From Sacculina carcini (Eukaryota; Arthropoda; Thecostraca; Sacculinidae), in assembly GCA_916048095.2 (NCBI GenBank), contig OU696589.1:2244948-2308947 (forward strand): a stretch of 64,000 nucleotides of DNA, given 5' to 3'. Numbering within the stretch: position 1 is the stretch's first letter; the number at the start of each line of letters is the position of its first letter. Shown here one piece after another: positions 43,105 through 54,640 of the stretch. Below the pieces are notes generated by a model. That model was not told the DNA's origin. It searched no databases and was given only the letters and a program-made list of their open reading frames with translations. The position numbers were made by a program, and so were the translations under genes.

Positions 43105-44193
43105 TCATCGTTTTACTGTTGTATTGTGTAGGTGTTATACTGTATATACCTAAAGCATTGTCCGTTGACAATACATTGCCTGGAATAATAATACAAATAA
43201 TACAGCAAGGTAAAACACACAAAATACACATCAAGTAAATAAGTCACGTTCCGAACTGTACAGACTTCATAGACATGGTTTAAATCAGTTGCCGTTAGAA
43301 GTTGCCGAAAATAGGGTTACAAAATGGCATGTAATTAATATTTAATTATCATTTTGTTGCAATCCCTGGGTCTGGCGGACGACACACTGGGGGACGACAA
43401 CACAATATATCTATTTACAAGATATCACAGTAAATTCAGAGTCGGTTACTTACAGTGGCGAAACAGTTATGTACAGTAGCGGCGGTAAAACAGTGAGTTC
43501 AGACTGAAAACTTGCGGACGACGATACAGGTACAGTGGAACACAGATACTGTGATATATGATCGCACGAATGGGCAAAACAAAAAAACAAGCAATGGTGA
43601 GCAACAGAGCGAGCCAGCAACAGGGTCAGTTCTTTGGACTGTCCGTGTCCGTGACAGTGTGTGTGACGGCCTTATATACATCGCTGGTATGTGTGATTGG
43701 AAATGTGTGTGTATGCGCGTATGTCAGGGCGGGTGTTCTGGGGCACATATGGTCAGGGCACACGGATGTCGACCAGATGTTGCCCTCGATGGCGGCTGCA
43801 TCCCTAGGTGAGGTTGAGGTCAGGCGGATGCGAACCAGATGTTGGCCCTGACACTGAAGAGGGTTGGTGTGCACTGACTGGTGTATGTTCGTGTGTAGGA
43901 GACGTACACCTTCGGGACGCGTATCGCAGAAGCGCTGGTAGGGTGTGTGTCTGTGGTGTATGGGCAAATATTGACCTACATTTGCGCAGGCGCCACAATT
44001 TTGCTGATAGTCTCTATATGATGTTATAGAAGGGCTTTATTATATCGACCGGGTGGCTGTATTATATCGACCGGGTCGTTGACCTGTTCAATTTCGTGGT
44101 GTCTTATGTGCATTACGCATCTTAGCGCAAGCGTTCATACGTTTATACGTGATTTATCTGAACAAACTCTACTCTAAGTTACTCTAAGCTGGG
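43105..44193. other. No recognised gene; short direct repeat
   Basis: Open frames in 43512-44029 show no recognisable domain. A 17-base sequence, TATTATATCGACCGGGT, is repeated at 44038 and 44060, 22 bases apart. Confidence 0.5.
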
Positions 44194-44730
44194 ATGAATA
44201 TGACATCATCACTGAGAATAAGCTTACCAGGCACTAACATCCAGTGCCAATCAGACAACGACACAAATGCAACCGATCAGCGTCGAACAACAGCTGCCAA
44301 AGACAATAATACTGTACGCCGAGTAACCAACAAGATGTCACCTTTAAAACGAACGTATCCTCCGACCACCAGAGGGGGTGATAAGTTCATCAAGGACATG
44401 AGAAGGTGGGTCAAGTCGAAGAGTTCTCATGGAAAGAGGAAGCGAAGTGGCTGTGCTACAACTCCATCACCAGCCAAGAAAATGAGAACTGACTTGTGTG
44501 AGTGTGACAACATCGTTCAGCATACCTCCTCTCGTGTGCGTGTGACAAGATCAGTCAGCACACTGTCTGCCATAAACAACGTGCCCAACGACAAAGACAC
44601 TGGTCAATCAGCGAGTGAACCACTGGCTCTAGAAAACAATGAGACCAGTGCAAACACCAGCACAGAAACACATGACACTTCACAGGGAATCACAGCATAT
44701 GTTTCATCTGCTGCACATCAGCGACGATGA
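44194..44730 (+). CDS. Hypothetical basic protein, probably frameshifted near its end
   Basis: The 178-codon frame opens with ATG at 44194. It is hydrophilic, Ser/Thr/Asn-rich, with a strongly basic patch (SSHGKRKR..PAKKMR) that looks like a nuclear-targeting or nucleic-acid-binding segment. Coding-like sequence continues one frame over (44639-44887, rich in Asp/Pro/Ser), suggesting a single-base shift. No domain is recognised. It could be an ORF1/gag of an unassigned element or an unannotated gene. A repeated 17-mer lies 120 bases upstream. Confidence 0.4.
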   Translation: MNMTSSLRISLPGTNIQCQSDNDTNATDQRRTTAAKDNNTVRRVTNKMSPLKRTYPPTTRGGDKFIKDMRRWVKSKSSHGKRKRSGCATTPSPAKKMRTDLCECDNIVQHTSSRVRVTRSVSTLSAINNVPNDKDTGQSASEPLALENNETSANTSTETHDTSQGITAYVSSAAHQRR

Positions 44731-45105
44731 CCTCCATCAAGTGAACCCTAGTGACTTGTCTAGACCGTGTCCACCTGATAATGACAACTCTGTTTTTCTT
44801 TCGTCAACCGTTTGTGACTCGCCGACTCGTAGTGAACTCATAAAATACATTCGCCCGAGTGAGTTCAGCCTGCACGATGTCACTTAACTGCTATCCAACA
44901 ACGACGATTACAGCCTCAACGGAGCGTGGAATTTTGAACTTTTTGTTCCGCTGCCACCTGAAGATGGCATTCGTCGTCCTCAGTTCTAAACGTCATTCGG
45001 CCGGTCGTATTAGTCGTACTACACATGAGACTGTTTGATCCCTCGGCGGTACTACACTATTACCCTACGGTCAACTCTGTCACTGAGAGGACATGTACAT
45101 CATGA

Positions 45106-45342
45106 TTGATTACCAGGACGGCGACAAAACAGTCGCTCGCAAGACAAAAATCTATAAGAAAGTACGGCACAGGACGGAGGATATATGATGACTTGCAAAG
45201 GTTTAAGGACATTGAGGATGCATCTGCTTCATTACAATTTGCTCTACATAAGACGATAATGGCAAGAAGAATGTATGACAACAAACACACTGTCAGGTTT
45301 GTCTTACACATGATGTATATCTGTGAGCACATCATCAAGTGA
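45106..45342 (+). CDS. Hypothetical small basic protein
   Basis: The 78-codon frame is Lys/Arg-rich at the start (RTATKQSLARQKSIRKYGTGRR) and then amphipathic (RRMYDNKHTVRFVLHMMYICE). It opens with an ATT/ATG-type start without clear context. No match is recognised. It may belong with the 44194 frame. Confidence 0.25.
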   Translation: MITRTATKQSLARQKSIRKYGTGRRIYDDLQRFKDIEDASASLQFALHKTIMARRMYDNKHTVRFVLHMMYICEHIIK

Positions 45343-45539
45343 CAACATCTAAATTGTCACGACATAAAAAGCAGGCGACAATGAGTTGCTTGGCAGCTAT
45401 GATACCCCCGCCTCTGAGCGGCTAATACTTTCCTTTGTGAAAGGGGGACCTGTGGCCATTATCAACGTTTGGGTGTTATGAACATGTGAACACAGCCATT
45501 ATGAATGCTTGGATGTTATGAACATGTGGAGTCTTGTGT
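45343..45539. other. Short tandem doublet
   Basis: A roughly 39-base unit with GGTGTTATGAACATGTG or GGATGTTATGAACATGTG is present twice (about 45450-45529). Confidence 0.6.
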
Positions 45540-45646
45540 TAGCGTTCGTCGTGAGTAGACGTATGTTTGTATCCTCCCTCGGTGCTCCTTCGTGTGTTTG
45601 TGTTCTCCCTCGGCGGTGAAGTGCTGTTACTGTGAATGCTGTTACC

Positions 45647-46822
45647 ATGGTGGCTAAATCTAACGACGATGTGTGGCCGTGCTCCTGTGGTGACATTGTC
45701 AAGTCCGGCGCTCGTATTCACTGCAAAGGCTGTGACCACACTCTTCACCCTTCTTGTGTCGCTTTCTCTTCGGCGGCTCATGCGGTGGTCAGAAAGCACA
45801 AGCTTTTCTGGTTGTGCCCAGAATGTGTTGGGAGGGAGATACACACACAGGCGCGAACATATTGCGCAAACAACTACTCAGCACGCACAGGCGAACAAAG
45901 TAGAGGGTCGTTGAAAGAGCTATCCCGCTCACTTGAATCGCAACTGGCTCAACTGAAGACGGAGATCCTAAGTGAGATCAAACCTAGTGTCTTCAGTGTA
46001 CGATCCGCCTACTTCGCCAACTGCTGGATCTGCGACTCGCCCCCGTCACTCCTACACGCTGGTGCTGAGAACCACCGACAACGCCACTGTAGAGACCGGA
46101 AAGTGGAGAAACTGCTCGATGCTGCTCCGGTGGCTCAAGCGCGGCAAACATCAGCAGGCGGGGTCGTGCTCTCTTGCCACACGGAAGACGCTGCCAAGCA
46201 AGCCGCGTCCAAACTCGAGGACGGTCTGAACAACGTCCAACTGACCCTCCACGAAGGTGCCTCGCTCCTTCCGAAAATAACCCTTACCAATGTGCCCCCT
46301 ATCTCATCGGATCAGCTGACTTCACCTCTTCGCGCCAAGTATCCGATCATTTCGTCCGCCCCTGCGTCCAAATGTAGGGTATTGTTCACCTACACAGCCA
46401 AGTCTGTTGCGTCGCATGCTGTACTGGCCGTCTCGCCGGAAGTTCGGCGGGCGATCAAAGCGGTCGGCGATCGGCTTTTCGTTGGCCTGTGCTGCTGCAC
46501 CGTGTATGACCGCTTTTGGGTGGTCCACTGCGGTCGGTGCGCAGGTCTAGGACATCGCGCTGAGCGCTGCTCGGTCAAAAACGCTGTGATATGCGGTTTC
46601 TGCGCCGGCCGTCATCAGTCTTCCGACTGTCAAAATCACGCCAAGCCAAAATGTGGGAACTGCGCTCGCCACTCACGCCCCTCCGATCACTCCTCCTTCT
46701 CCCCGCAATGCCCCTCTTTCCTCGCAGTTCGCGAATCGATCCGTGCCCGCATCATAGTCGCCTCTCTCCCCTCTGCCCCCACCTTTCCCTCGCGCTGTCG
46801 TGTGTCGAGTGCTGAAGAGTGA
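45647..46822 (+). CDS. CR1-like ORF1 protein with PHD finger and zinc knuckles
   Basis: The 391-codon frame starts at ATG in good context (ACCATGG). A complete PHD-type C4HC3 finger uses Cys12, Cys14, Cys26, Cys29, His34, Cys37, Cys57 and Cys60. A coiled-coil-like Leu/Glu stretch (LKELSRSLESQLAQLKTEIL) follows. Near the C-terminus are knuckles CGRCAGLGHRAERC and CGFCAGRHQSSDC, and a third degenerate one. ORF1 proteins bind element RNA; PHD fingers are known in CR1-type ORF1. The stop TGA overlaps ORF2 by four bases (GTGA). It is the only unbroken gene of this copy. Confidence 0.88.
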   Translation: MVAKSNDDVWPCSCGDIVKSGARIHCKGCDHTLHPSCVAFSSAAHAVVRKHKLFWLCPECVGREIHTQARTYCANNYSARTGEQSRGSLKELSRSLESQLAQLKTEILSEIKPSVFSVRSAYFANCWICDSPPSLLHAGAENHRQRHCRDRKVEKLLDAAPVAQARQTSAGGVVLSCHTEDAAKQAASKLEDGLNNVQLTLHEGASLLPKITLTNVPPISSDQLTSPLRAKYPIISSAPASKCRVLFTYTAKSVASHAVLAVSPEVRRAIKAVGDRLFVGLCCCTVYDRFWVVHCGRCAGLGHRAERCSVKNAVICGFCAGRHQSSDCQNHAKPKCGNCARHSRPSDHSSFSPQCPSFLAVRESIRARIIVASLPSAPTFPSRCRVSSAEE

Positions 46823-49430
46823 CTAGCCGTCCGCTCTCTCTCGCCACAGTCCCCACCTACCTCATCCCCCCACTCTCACTCCCTTCAAGTAACGCCTCAA
46901 ATGCTAATACCCTCTCCTATTCAGCCGACCTACTGAATATACGCACAGCAGGCAACAAGCTCCCCGTAATCTCAAACCTACTTTCGCACCTAAATCTTCA
47001 TATCCTGTTTCTCACGGGAACTGCTTCTCCTGTTCAAACGGTTCTGCTCTCCGGATCGCATACTTGGCTGCGGGAATGTGACGTGCCTGTCTTCACAGCC
47101 CAACTCCCCTCACCATTAAGTTTTTTGCATGTAAGTCGTTCCTCCTCAAACTCGCCTAAGTCTACAGGTGGCGGCGTGGGTGTAATTTTTAGTTCTTCTC
47201 TCGCTTTCTCTCTAATTCTTGATATCTCATTCACATCTATCTGCTTTGAATTTATTGCACTATCTCTCTCGCTATCCTCATCTCGTAAAATTGGTTTTCT
47301 TCTCGTTTATCGTCACAAAAATCCTGGTTCTTCTAATTTTGTTGAACATTCTGACACTCTTATATCCCTTGTCTTTCAAAATTTTTGTGACAAACTTATT
47401 TTCCTAGGAGATCTCAACTTCTGGGTAGATTCTCCCTCACTTCAACCCTACGCCAATTATTTCATCTCCTTACTTGATTCTTGGGAACTTTCTATCATTA
47501 ACTCGGGTTGCAACACACTTCTGGCCATACACTCGACCTTCTCATTTGGCCATCAGCTAATATAATTTCCTCTAATCTGCTCACCTACCCGCCAGATCCC
47601 ACTATTTCCGATCATAGCCTCATCTCATTTGCCATAGATTTTAAGGTGCATCGTAACTTCAACCCTTGTTAAACTTACTTCTCACGAATCTTCCGTAATT
47701 TTGACTCTTCCTATTTCAGGCTTCTCGTCTCTCATTCTCTATCTCCGATACATAACCATTTCCTTCCCACGATGGCTCTTTCACATTTTATCAATGAGTG
47801 TTTGTCTAGCATCAATGATACACTGTTCCCCTTGCGCAGATGTGTCGTCAAACCTTCTGTTAGCCAGCAACCATGGCTAACACCTGACTTACGCCGTCTG
47901 CGAGCTGAGTCTCGGGTCCGTGAGCGCTGCTGGCGCCGGTTCAAAACAGACCTGAAGTAGTCTCAGTTTTGCACTGCCCGAAATTATTTCATTTCTGCTC
48001 TTACTGCCGCCAAATCGTCTTTCTATAAATCAAAACTTACTTCACGCTCAACGTCATCCCAGTTCAAGTGTTCCACTTTGAAATCTCTCACCGGTATTGC
48101 AAAATCAACTCCCTGCTCAATTTCGGCGTCTGACTTTTCATTATTTTTCCTAGAAAAACTTACCAAAGCCAAATCAAAATTGCCGTCCTCTTCACCATCC
48201 TTGACATTCCCGTCTTCCAATATCTCCTTGGATTCCTTTTTGTCCCATCTCTCCTGCTACCACTGCCATATTCCTTAAGAAACTACAAAATTCGAGGTGC
48301 CCCTCTGACCCTATCAACTTTAAGGCACTTTCTTACCTTCTTACTTACTTTAAGGCGCATTCTTCTCGCTCCTTTACTCACTCACTTTATCAACTCTCCT
48401 TTCCTCCATGGTACTTTTTGGGGCATCTAAACACGCAATTGTCTCCCCAATCCTAAAAACCCTTTCCTGGACCCTCCCCTTCCTAGCAGCTATAGGCCAA
48501 TATATCTTCTTCCTCTCCCATCCAGGCTCCTGGAAGCCGCAATTCTGCCCCAGCTGCGACTTTGTATAAATTCAGTCCTAGATCCTTGTCAATCCGGTTT
48601 TATTTCTAATCTCTCCACTGAAACTGTTCTTCTTTCCCTCTTAAATGATATTTTTACTTCTTTTTATACCGGCGACTCTGTCCTCTTTATTTCTCTGGAT
48701 TTCTCTTCTGCTTTTGACCTTTTCGACCATTATATTATCTGCCAAGATCTTGCTCACGTTGGCCTTACATCTTCTGCCCAAAATCTCATGTTTTCCTATC
48801 TGACTGACAGGACCTTTGCTGTACGCTCCAATGCAGAATTTTCCACTCATTTACCTCTCAAATCCGGTGTTCCCCAAGGCTCTCTTCTCGGTCCGCTTCT
48901 ATTCAATCTTTATGTTTCTTCTCTTTGCCCTATTCTTCGCTATTATCCTATCTCATTTCATATTTACGCGGACGACATTCAAATTTTCTTTCCTTTCTCT
49001 CTTTCTAAACTTGTTCTGGTCGGTCAACTCTTATCACACATTTCTGCATGGGCGTCCTCCAGATAACTTTTACTGAACCCTTACAAAACGGAATTTATTT
49101 TGTTTCATCCCCCCAGAATTGCCCCTTGCTCATTTGATCTGCCTCTCTCGTCCCACATCCGAAACCTAGGTATTTTTTTGGATCCTTCCCTCGATTTCTG
49201 CAAGCATTTCTCGCACATCAATCGTTCTTGCCGTTTCACCCTACGACAATTTTACCCTATACGTCCATACATAGACGAGGCATCCGCTCTTCTTGTAAAT
49301 TCTTATATATTCTCACGTATTGACTATTGTAACTCTTTATTTTTTCATCTTCCTCAGAAATATATTCGCTCCCTCCAGTCTATCATCAACCTCTCGTGCA
49401 GATTTGTGTTACGTCTCCCTCCCAGAACAT
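46819..49430 (+). pseudogene. CR1-like ORF2 (endonuclease and RT), copy C
   Basis: The endonuclease frame (to 47565) shows LLNIRTAGNKL, LFLTGT, GGGVGVIF, LLVYRHKNPG and LIFLGDLNFWVD. Then come a linker with stops (48779 to 47566 in changing frames), and RT with KSGVPQGSLLGPLLFNLYV and FHIYADDIQIF (catalytic), a broken stretch at 49066-49110, and the thumb HIRNLGIFLDPS and DYCNSLFF. At least five frame breaks are present. The start may be GTG at 46819, reached by reinitiation after ORF1. Confidence 0.85.
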
Positions 49431-50059
49431 ATTGCGCCTAACACATTCATATTCACATTCAACATATTGCGCAATGTGTTTGCGCCTAATCAAATATATT
49501 TTCAAATATACTAATACATTGAGCATGAAAGTTATGGGCGATAAGACGGTCGTGATTAGAAGCAAATGTGCGTGTGCATACCAAGCTGGCGATCATATAA
49601 TCGTCCGTTCATTTGGCACAATTCGTGACAGGACATTGCATAAGTTCACTACGCACACACACACACATGCACACATTATACTGCATTCGTGCAGGATACC
49701 TGACGCAATACACGCGTCCATGTAGGTAGATATATTACAATACGTTACATGCAATACATTGCGATAAAGCAATACGAAATTGTCGATAGAAAATCATAAG
49801 AACTTTAAAAAAAATTCATTCAATGCAGCCCAGCTTGTACGTGAGGGTAAATTTGCCCCCAGGCTTACAGAACCTCAAACACCAACCAACATCATCAAAA
49901 CATGCCAAACAACAACACAACTAAACGCCACGCAACACTTATGACCACATTACGCAGATCATTTCACACGTTTCCACGGAACAATCACACTTCACACCAG
50001 CATCAGAAATGGCTGGCCAGCTACCTACCTGACTGACTGATAGCTGACTACATGACTGA
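49431..50059. other. No recognised gene
   Basis: AT-rich sequence with a repeated ACATATTGCGC segment near the CR1-like break (49429-49485), a short CA patch (about 49654-49674), and no coding pattern. Confidence 0.45.
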
Positions 50060-50156
50060 TGCATATGCTCATGTGTTATATAATGATCAGCCATCAGGTA
50101 GACGCAACAAAAACAGGATCCCACAAGGTTCCATTCTATCACCGACACTCTATCCC
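50060..50156 (+). pseudogene. Tiny non-LTR RT fragment (I/Nimb-like)
   Basis: It encodes YNDQPSGRRNKNRIPQGS followed by ILSPTLY, the RT motif-B stretch, and resembles the element at 5040-8990 (YNGQSSHTRNITNGVPQGS). It stops where a hAT-like terminus begins. Confidence 0.6.
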
Positions 50157-50230
50157 AGTGGTTCCCAACCGATGTGCCAAACCGGTATATTCAAATTTAG
50201 ACTTTTCAATTGGTTAAGACTTTGTATAAG
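50157..50230. mobile_element. Left end of a hAT-like element
   Basis: CAGTGGTTCCCAACC, identical over 15 bases to the left end of the MITE at 40595. The matching right end was not found, so this is a fragment or its other end is diverged. Confidence 0.55.
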
Positions 50231-50590
50231 ATTAGTTTCTTGTTTTATAATCTGTATTCCTTTTCTTTTACGTATTGAATTTGCTTTTTTATTGTTCCGG
50301 ACGACGAGCGGGCTTAATTGCTAGGCTAGGTTAGGTGCGGATTTAAATGATAATGCGAATTTTATAAGCGAAAACAATATATCTACATTCAGCAGCACAT
50401 ATAATTATGGTATCACGTTGCAAAATATTATTTACGACTGTTACTCAGGGCCATATTCGGGTAGAAAGCATGCATATACGCTGTTCAATAGGAAAGCCCA
50501 CATGACCATGATAAATTCAGCTATATCGCGTACACTGGCCATTTGAGGTGTGCTGCGATTCTGAGAACAAAACTCAATTTGCCCAAGTAT
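50231..50590. repeat. Direct repeat, first copy
   Basis: A 360-bp segment beginning GATTAGTTTCTTG recurs at 50993-51356, with roughly 7% differences by eye. It contains ATGATAATGCGA(A/G)TTTTATAA and GCATGCATATAC. Confidence 0.85.
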
Positions 50591-50673
50591 TTGTGTTATT
50601 TGTGGCTCACACCTACCGTCTGATAAACCAGTCATGTAGAAACTCACCGACACTTGTCCACACATTTGCATAC

Positions 50674-50894
50674 ACAGGCACACCAACACACACACACATA
50701 CACACACACACACACACATACACACACACACACACAAACACGCACAGAACACACACACACACACACAAAAACACACACACAGAAACAAAAAAAAAACACA
50801 CACACACACAAAAACACACACACCCACAAACACAAACAAACAGACACACACAAACACACACACACACACACACACAAAGCACACACACACACAC
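50674..50894. repeat. Interrupted (CA)n microsatellite
   Basis: CA repeats with interspersed AA, A-run and GCAC interruptions. The long His-Thr and Cys-Val frames here are repeat products. Confidence 0.95.
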
Positions 50895-50992
50895 TATGCT
50901 AACTCCAGCTCTTCAAAATGCAGCCGGGCATGAACTGTTCTCATTCCTGACGCAACACAACCACTTGGATCTCCGTTCACCCCCAGGATATA

Positions 50993-51356
50993 GGTTTAGT
51001 TTCTTGTTTAACAATTTGTATTCCATTTCTTTTACGTATTGAATATACTTTTTTATTGTTCCGCACGACGGGCGGGCTTAAATGCTAGGCTAGCTTAGGT
51101 GCGGATTTAAATGATAATGCGAGTTTTATAAACGAAAACCATATATCTACATTCAGCAGCACATATCATTCTGGTATCACGTTGCAAAATGTTATTTACG
51201 ACTGTTACTCAGGGCCATATTCGGGTAGAAAGCATGCATATACACTGTTGAATAGGAAAACCCACATGACCATGATAAATTCAGCTACATCGCGTACACT
51301 GGCCATTTGAGGCGCGCTGCAATTCTGAGAACAAAAATCAATTTGGCCACATTATT
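50993..51356. repeat. Direct repeat, second copy
   Basis: Partner of 50231-50590. Confidence 0.85.
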
Positions 51357-53899
51357 GTGGCCAAATTGTGTGTTAGCATGTCGATTCACATGTTATTGCA
51401 TGTGTCTGCTTGAACCTGATGGCCAAATCTTAACAATATAGTAAGGCCTTTGGCCTTATGAAATCAACGTACGTTGTACAACGGACTTTTGACAACAGAC
51501 TTTTGACAACATATTTCGGCATTTTTCATCATATAATAAAAACATAAAACGGCAAAAATAATCACATCAAACTCCCAACTCTACTTATTACAAACTTGTC
51601 ATGTCTTGTGTTAGCTTGAAGCGCTTCTTTAGGTTTGTTATAAGCGGTACTTGTTTTTGGTACTCATTTCATTTTTGTGTATATTCCGTTGTCGTGCATA
51701 TTCGTGATGTGCGCTATTATTCATTATATGATTGATTGATTGATTTTAAGGGTTTAGTGATGTTTCTGCAAAACGTTATGTGCAACCTTTAGTTCACAAG
51801 TAGTGTATTTCACTTTTGTATTAGCTTTCCACTTTTGTGTTAACTTTTTATAGGTTATTAGGTTAGATTTTATGTTCACAAACAAACAACAGACCGTGTA
51901 TTTCATATGGTGCACTAATCAGCAAAGACGTGATAAACATGTGAGATAGCGATACAAAAGTAATAATAACATTAAAACTCATACGTTATTTTTGAGGTTA
52001 CTTTTTCCCGAAAATAAAGTAACTTTTTTCTGAGTTTAGGTTTCTTTTTTGACAGCCCTACTAATGATACTTGAAGTAAACTTGCGGGAAACACTGCAAC
52101 ACTGCTTTAAGTATGATAGAAGCAACAGCGAATGCAAACGCTCAATGCCACTATAATTGTGAACGCAATACTAACAGAAACACGTCGAATCAACTACGCT
52201 GCACTGAAAATATAATGCACACAACGCCACAAACACAATTATCACAGCGAAAACACGTAACATCGCAAAACGCGTAGCGTCACAAATACACGCAACACCA
52301 CAAACGCGCAACGCTACACTGTACCACTGAACTGGCCATGTGGTCAGCAATACATTGTCAGCGTTTCAACGGATTGCTACTGAGTCATTTCAAGCTACGT
52401 CACCTAGGTGGCCGTGTCTCATAGGACGGACGGCCTGACGTCACACCCCCAGTGGGGGGGATGTAACGGCCTTGTATCTAGGTGGCGTTGGCCGAGCTAG
52501 ATACAACACCTCTGTTCAATGAAACGCGACACAATTCTCACAAACTCTGCTTACACCGCAAACTACACTGGCCTCCGCTAGCTGACTCAGACATCGGGCC
52601 ATGCACGTCCTGTATTTACAAGTCCTTGTTCACACAATATACTTTTCAGACTACCATTGATGTATATGTGTTGTAATTGAATAGGCTGAAATAATTGAGT
52701 GTTCCATGCAATTGACCAACTGAGTCAATTTTGAACACTAATGCATGATGGCTGTCATCCCCTTCCCGACCCTAGACACAAATCTACGCCTCTGCATTGA
52801 GCCATTCAATTTGTCCAGATAGGGTTGTGCAACAAATTTCTGCAAATTGTATTTGCTGGCGCATTTTCCACTATAGCGATATTAAGTTTAATTACAATTA
52901 AATCAACCTGATCCTCAAAATATGTCAAAAGTTTCAACCCGATGCTAAAAAATCCGTATCCTATGGAGTCTTCTAAAGAAATGCTTGATAATTTTGTGAC
53001 ATGCTTTGTTCAGAAAATTATTCTCAAAGAAATGGAACGAGTGAAACAGAGTTGTTTTGGAAACATTACCTAGTTCTGTTGTTCGATTATTTCATTTGAA
53101 GCACACACCAACACACACACACACACACATGAGCAGACATTGAAGCTTTTAAAAAGTTTGCTGCTATGTTGCAGATTTTGTTTCGGCACGTGATTTGAAT
53201 CAGTTTCTCTCAATGGTTTATTTGTTGTTAGACGCAGAAAGAGCCTACCAGTTTTACAACAAAATTGTGGAGGAAACTAGAAAAATAGTGTGTTTAAGAA
53301 CAAAATATAGCGGACGTTAACAGCTTCAACTCTGCGACCGACAAAAACTCATAATTTAAACATTTTTCATGAAAGTAAACTCAAATTACACTTCATTCCT
53401 GTATTGCGAATTGTTTTAGATCATCCGTTTGAAGCAGATCATGAGTAAATTTAATGTTGATTGAACTATAATCATTACATATGAAGTCAATTTGTACATC
53501 TATATGTAGGTTTGTGTGACTGTAAGGTCAAATGCACAGAAAAAATGTTCGTGTACTCGCACAAACACGCAAGCACACAAACCAGAACACAGAACACACA
53601 CTAATATCACAATGCACAAATAGGTGTCACAATGCACTCGGTGAGAAACTACAACTTATCTCACACCGCGACTCCTCAGTACTCAACGCACGAAATCAAC
53701 ACTCGCTGTGACAGCACGACCAACACGCGCAACAACGTCGCAAGCGGCACTGCCGAAAATACGCACGCACGCACACCTACTCGCTTTGTCCTCGCGTAAC
53801 ACTACCGTGACCTTGACCATGACCGCTACCATGACCTTGACACGACCGGAAACGCGCACACGCGCGCGCTCAGGTCCACAAACCCGGGCTGCACACAAC
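51357..53899. other. Long stretch without recognised genes
   Basis: It holds a doublet ACTTTTGACAAC near 51484-51508, a degenerate repeat of AACGC(C/A)ACAAAC type at 52140-52320, and a (CA)n patch at 53109-53128. A possible LTR begins TGTAACGGCC at 52462 after the purine-rich AGTGGGGGGGA. The segment from about 53520 to 53899 is presumably the 3' LTR of Gypsy copy iii; it has a tandem CATGACC(T/G) pattern at 53811-53840. Confidence 0.5.
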
Positions 53900-53914
53900 A
53901 CCGCCTCCTGATTA

Positions 53915-54640
53915 TCAAAAATCATAATCCCGATGCCACGCGGGTGGTCTGCGTTCACGGGAGGATCTCCGAGGTGGTGCATCAACATCCGGGGCGATGC
54001 GGTGTTCATTCACCGGCGTCGCTGACTCGGTTGGAGGAGTAAATTCTTCTATCAGAGGTGCGACGGACACAAACATGGGGGCCTCGTTGTCAGTCTCCAT
54101 TGAGCGCTGCTGCGGATCCTGCGCGCCTGCATCAGTGGTCCCTTCCGCCTCACTTGGACGATGCCTGAGTCTCAGGTCGCGCACGTGCCGAGTAACACCG
54201 TCGACATCTACAGCCTGTTCTGAGATTATAGCGCTCACTCTGCCACAGAAATATCGACTCGTGCAGCGCGCTCCGGGGGGTTTCACCCATACGCGATCGC
54301 CAACCTGGAAGCGACAAGCAATATCAGGTGCGTCCAGCTTTTTCTCCCGATCGATGTTTCTGACACGCACGAAATATTGGTAAATGGCGTTAGCTGGAGC
54401 TGTAGCAGGCGTGACGTCGTCTCTAGGGGTTATGTTGTGGAGATACACAGCCTCGGGTACAGAGCATTGCTTTCGGGCAGAAATGGTTTTCACGCTTCGG
54501 TGACAACGTTCCACAATGCCATTCCCAGACGGCACATCGGAATCTGAGTCTGACGCCCCATTTGGCGGAAAAGGAGAGGAACTCTCGGCTACGAAAAGCA
54601 GTACCATTATCTGATACAATCTCCGGCGGCGCACCGCGCT
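53915..54640 (-). pseudogene. Integrase C-terminal part, Gypsy copy iii
   Basis: It begins with SGNGIVERCHRS (catalytic Glu), then YLHNITPRDD and a CRFQVGDRVWVKPPGARCTSRYF barrel-like segment, and ends RDYDF then stop. It is offset by a frameshift from the upstream integrase segment (54423-55244), near 54540-54600. Confidence 0.88.

Larger units (their letters stand above)
45540..49430 (+). mobile_element. CR1-like non-LTR retrotransposon, copy C
   Basis: The most complete family member: 5' UTR, intact ORF1, and a broken ORF2 with endonuclease and RT. It is cut at about 49430 inside the RT thumb region (FVLRLPPRTY), so the 3' end is missing. Confidence 0.88.

Noticed and set aside
50441..50902. 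His-Thr and Cys-Val repeat proteins
   Set aside because: Products of interrupted CA repeats.
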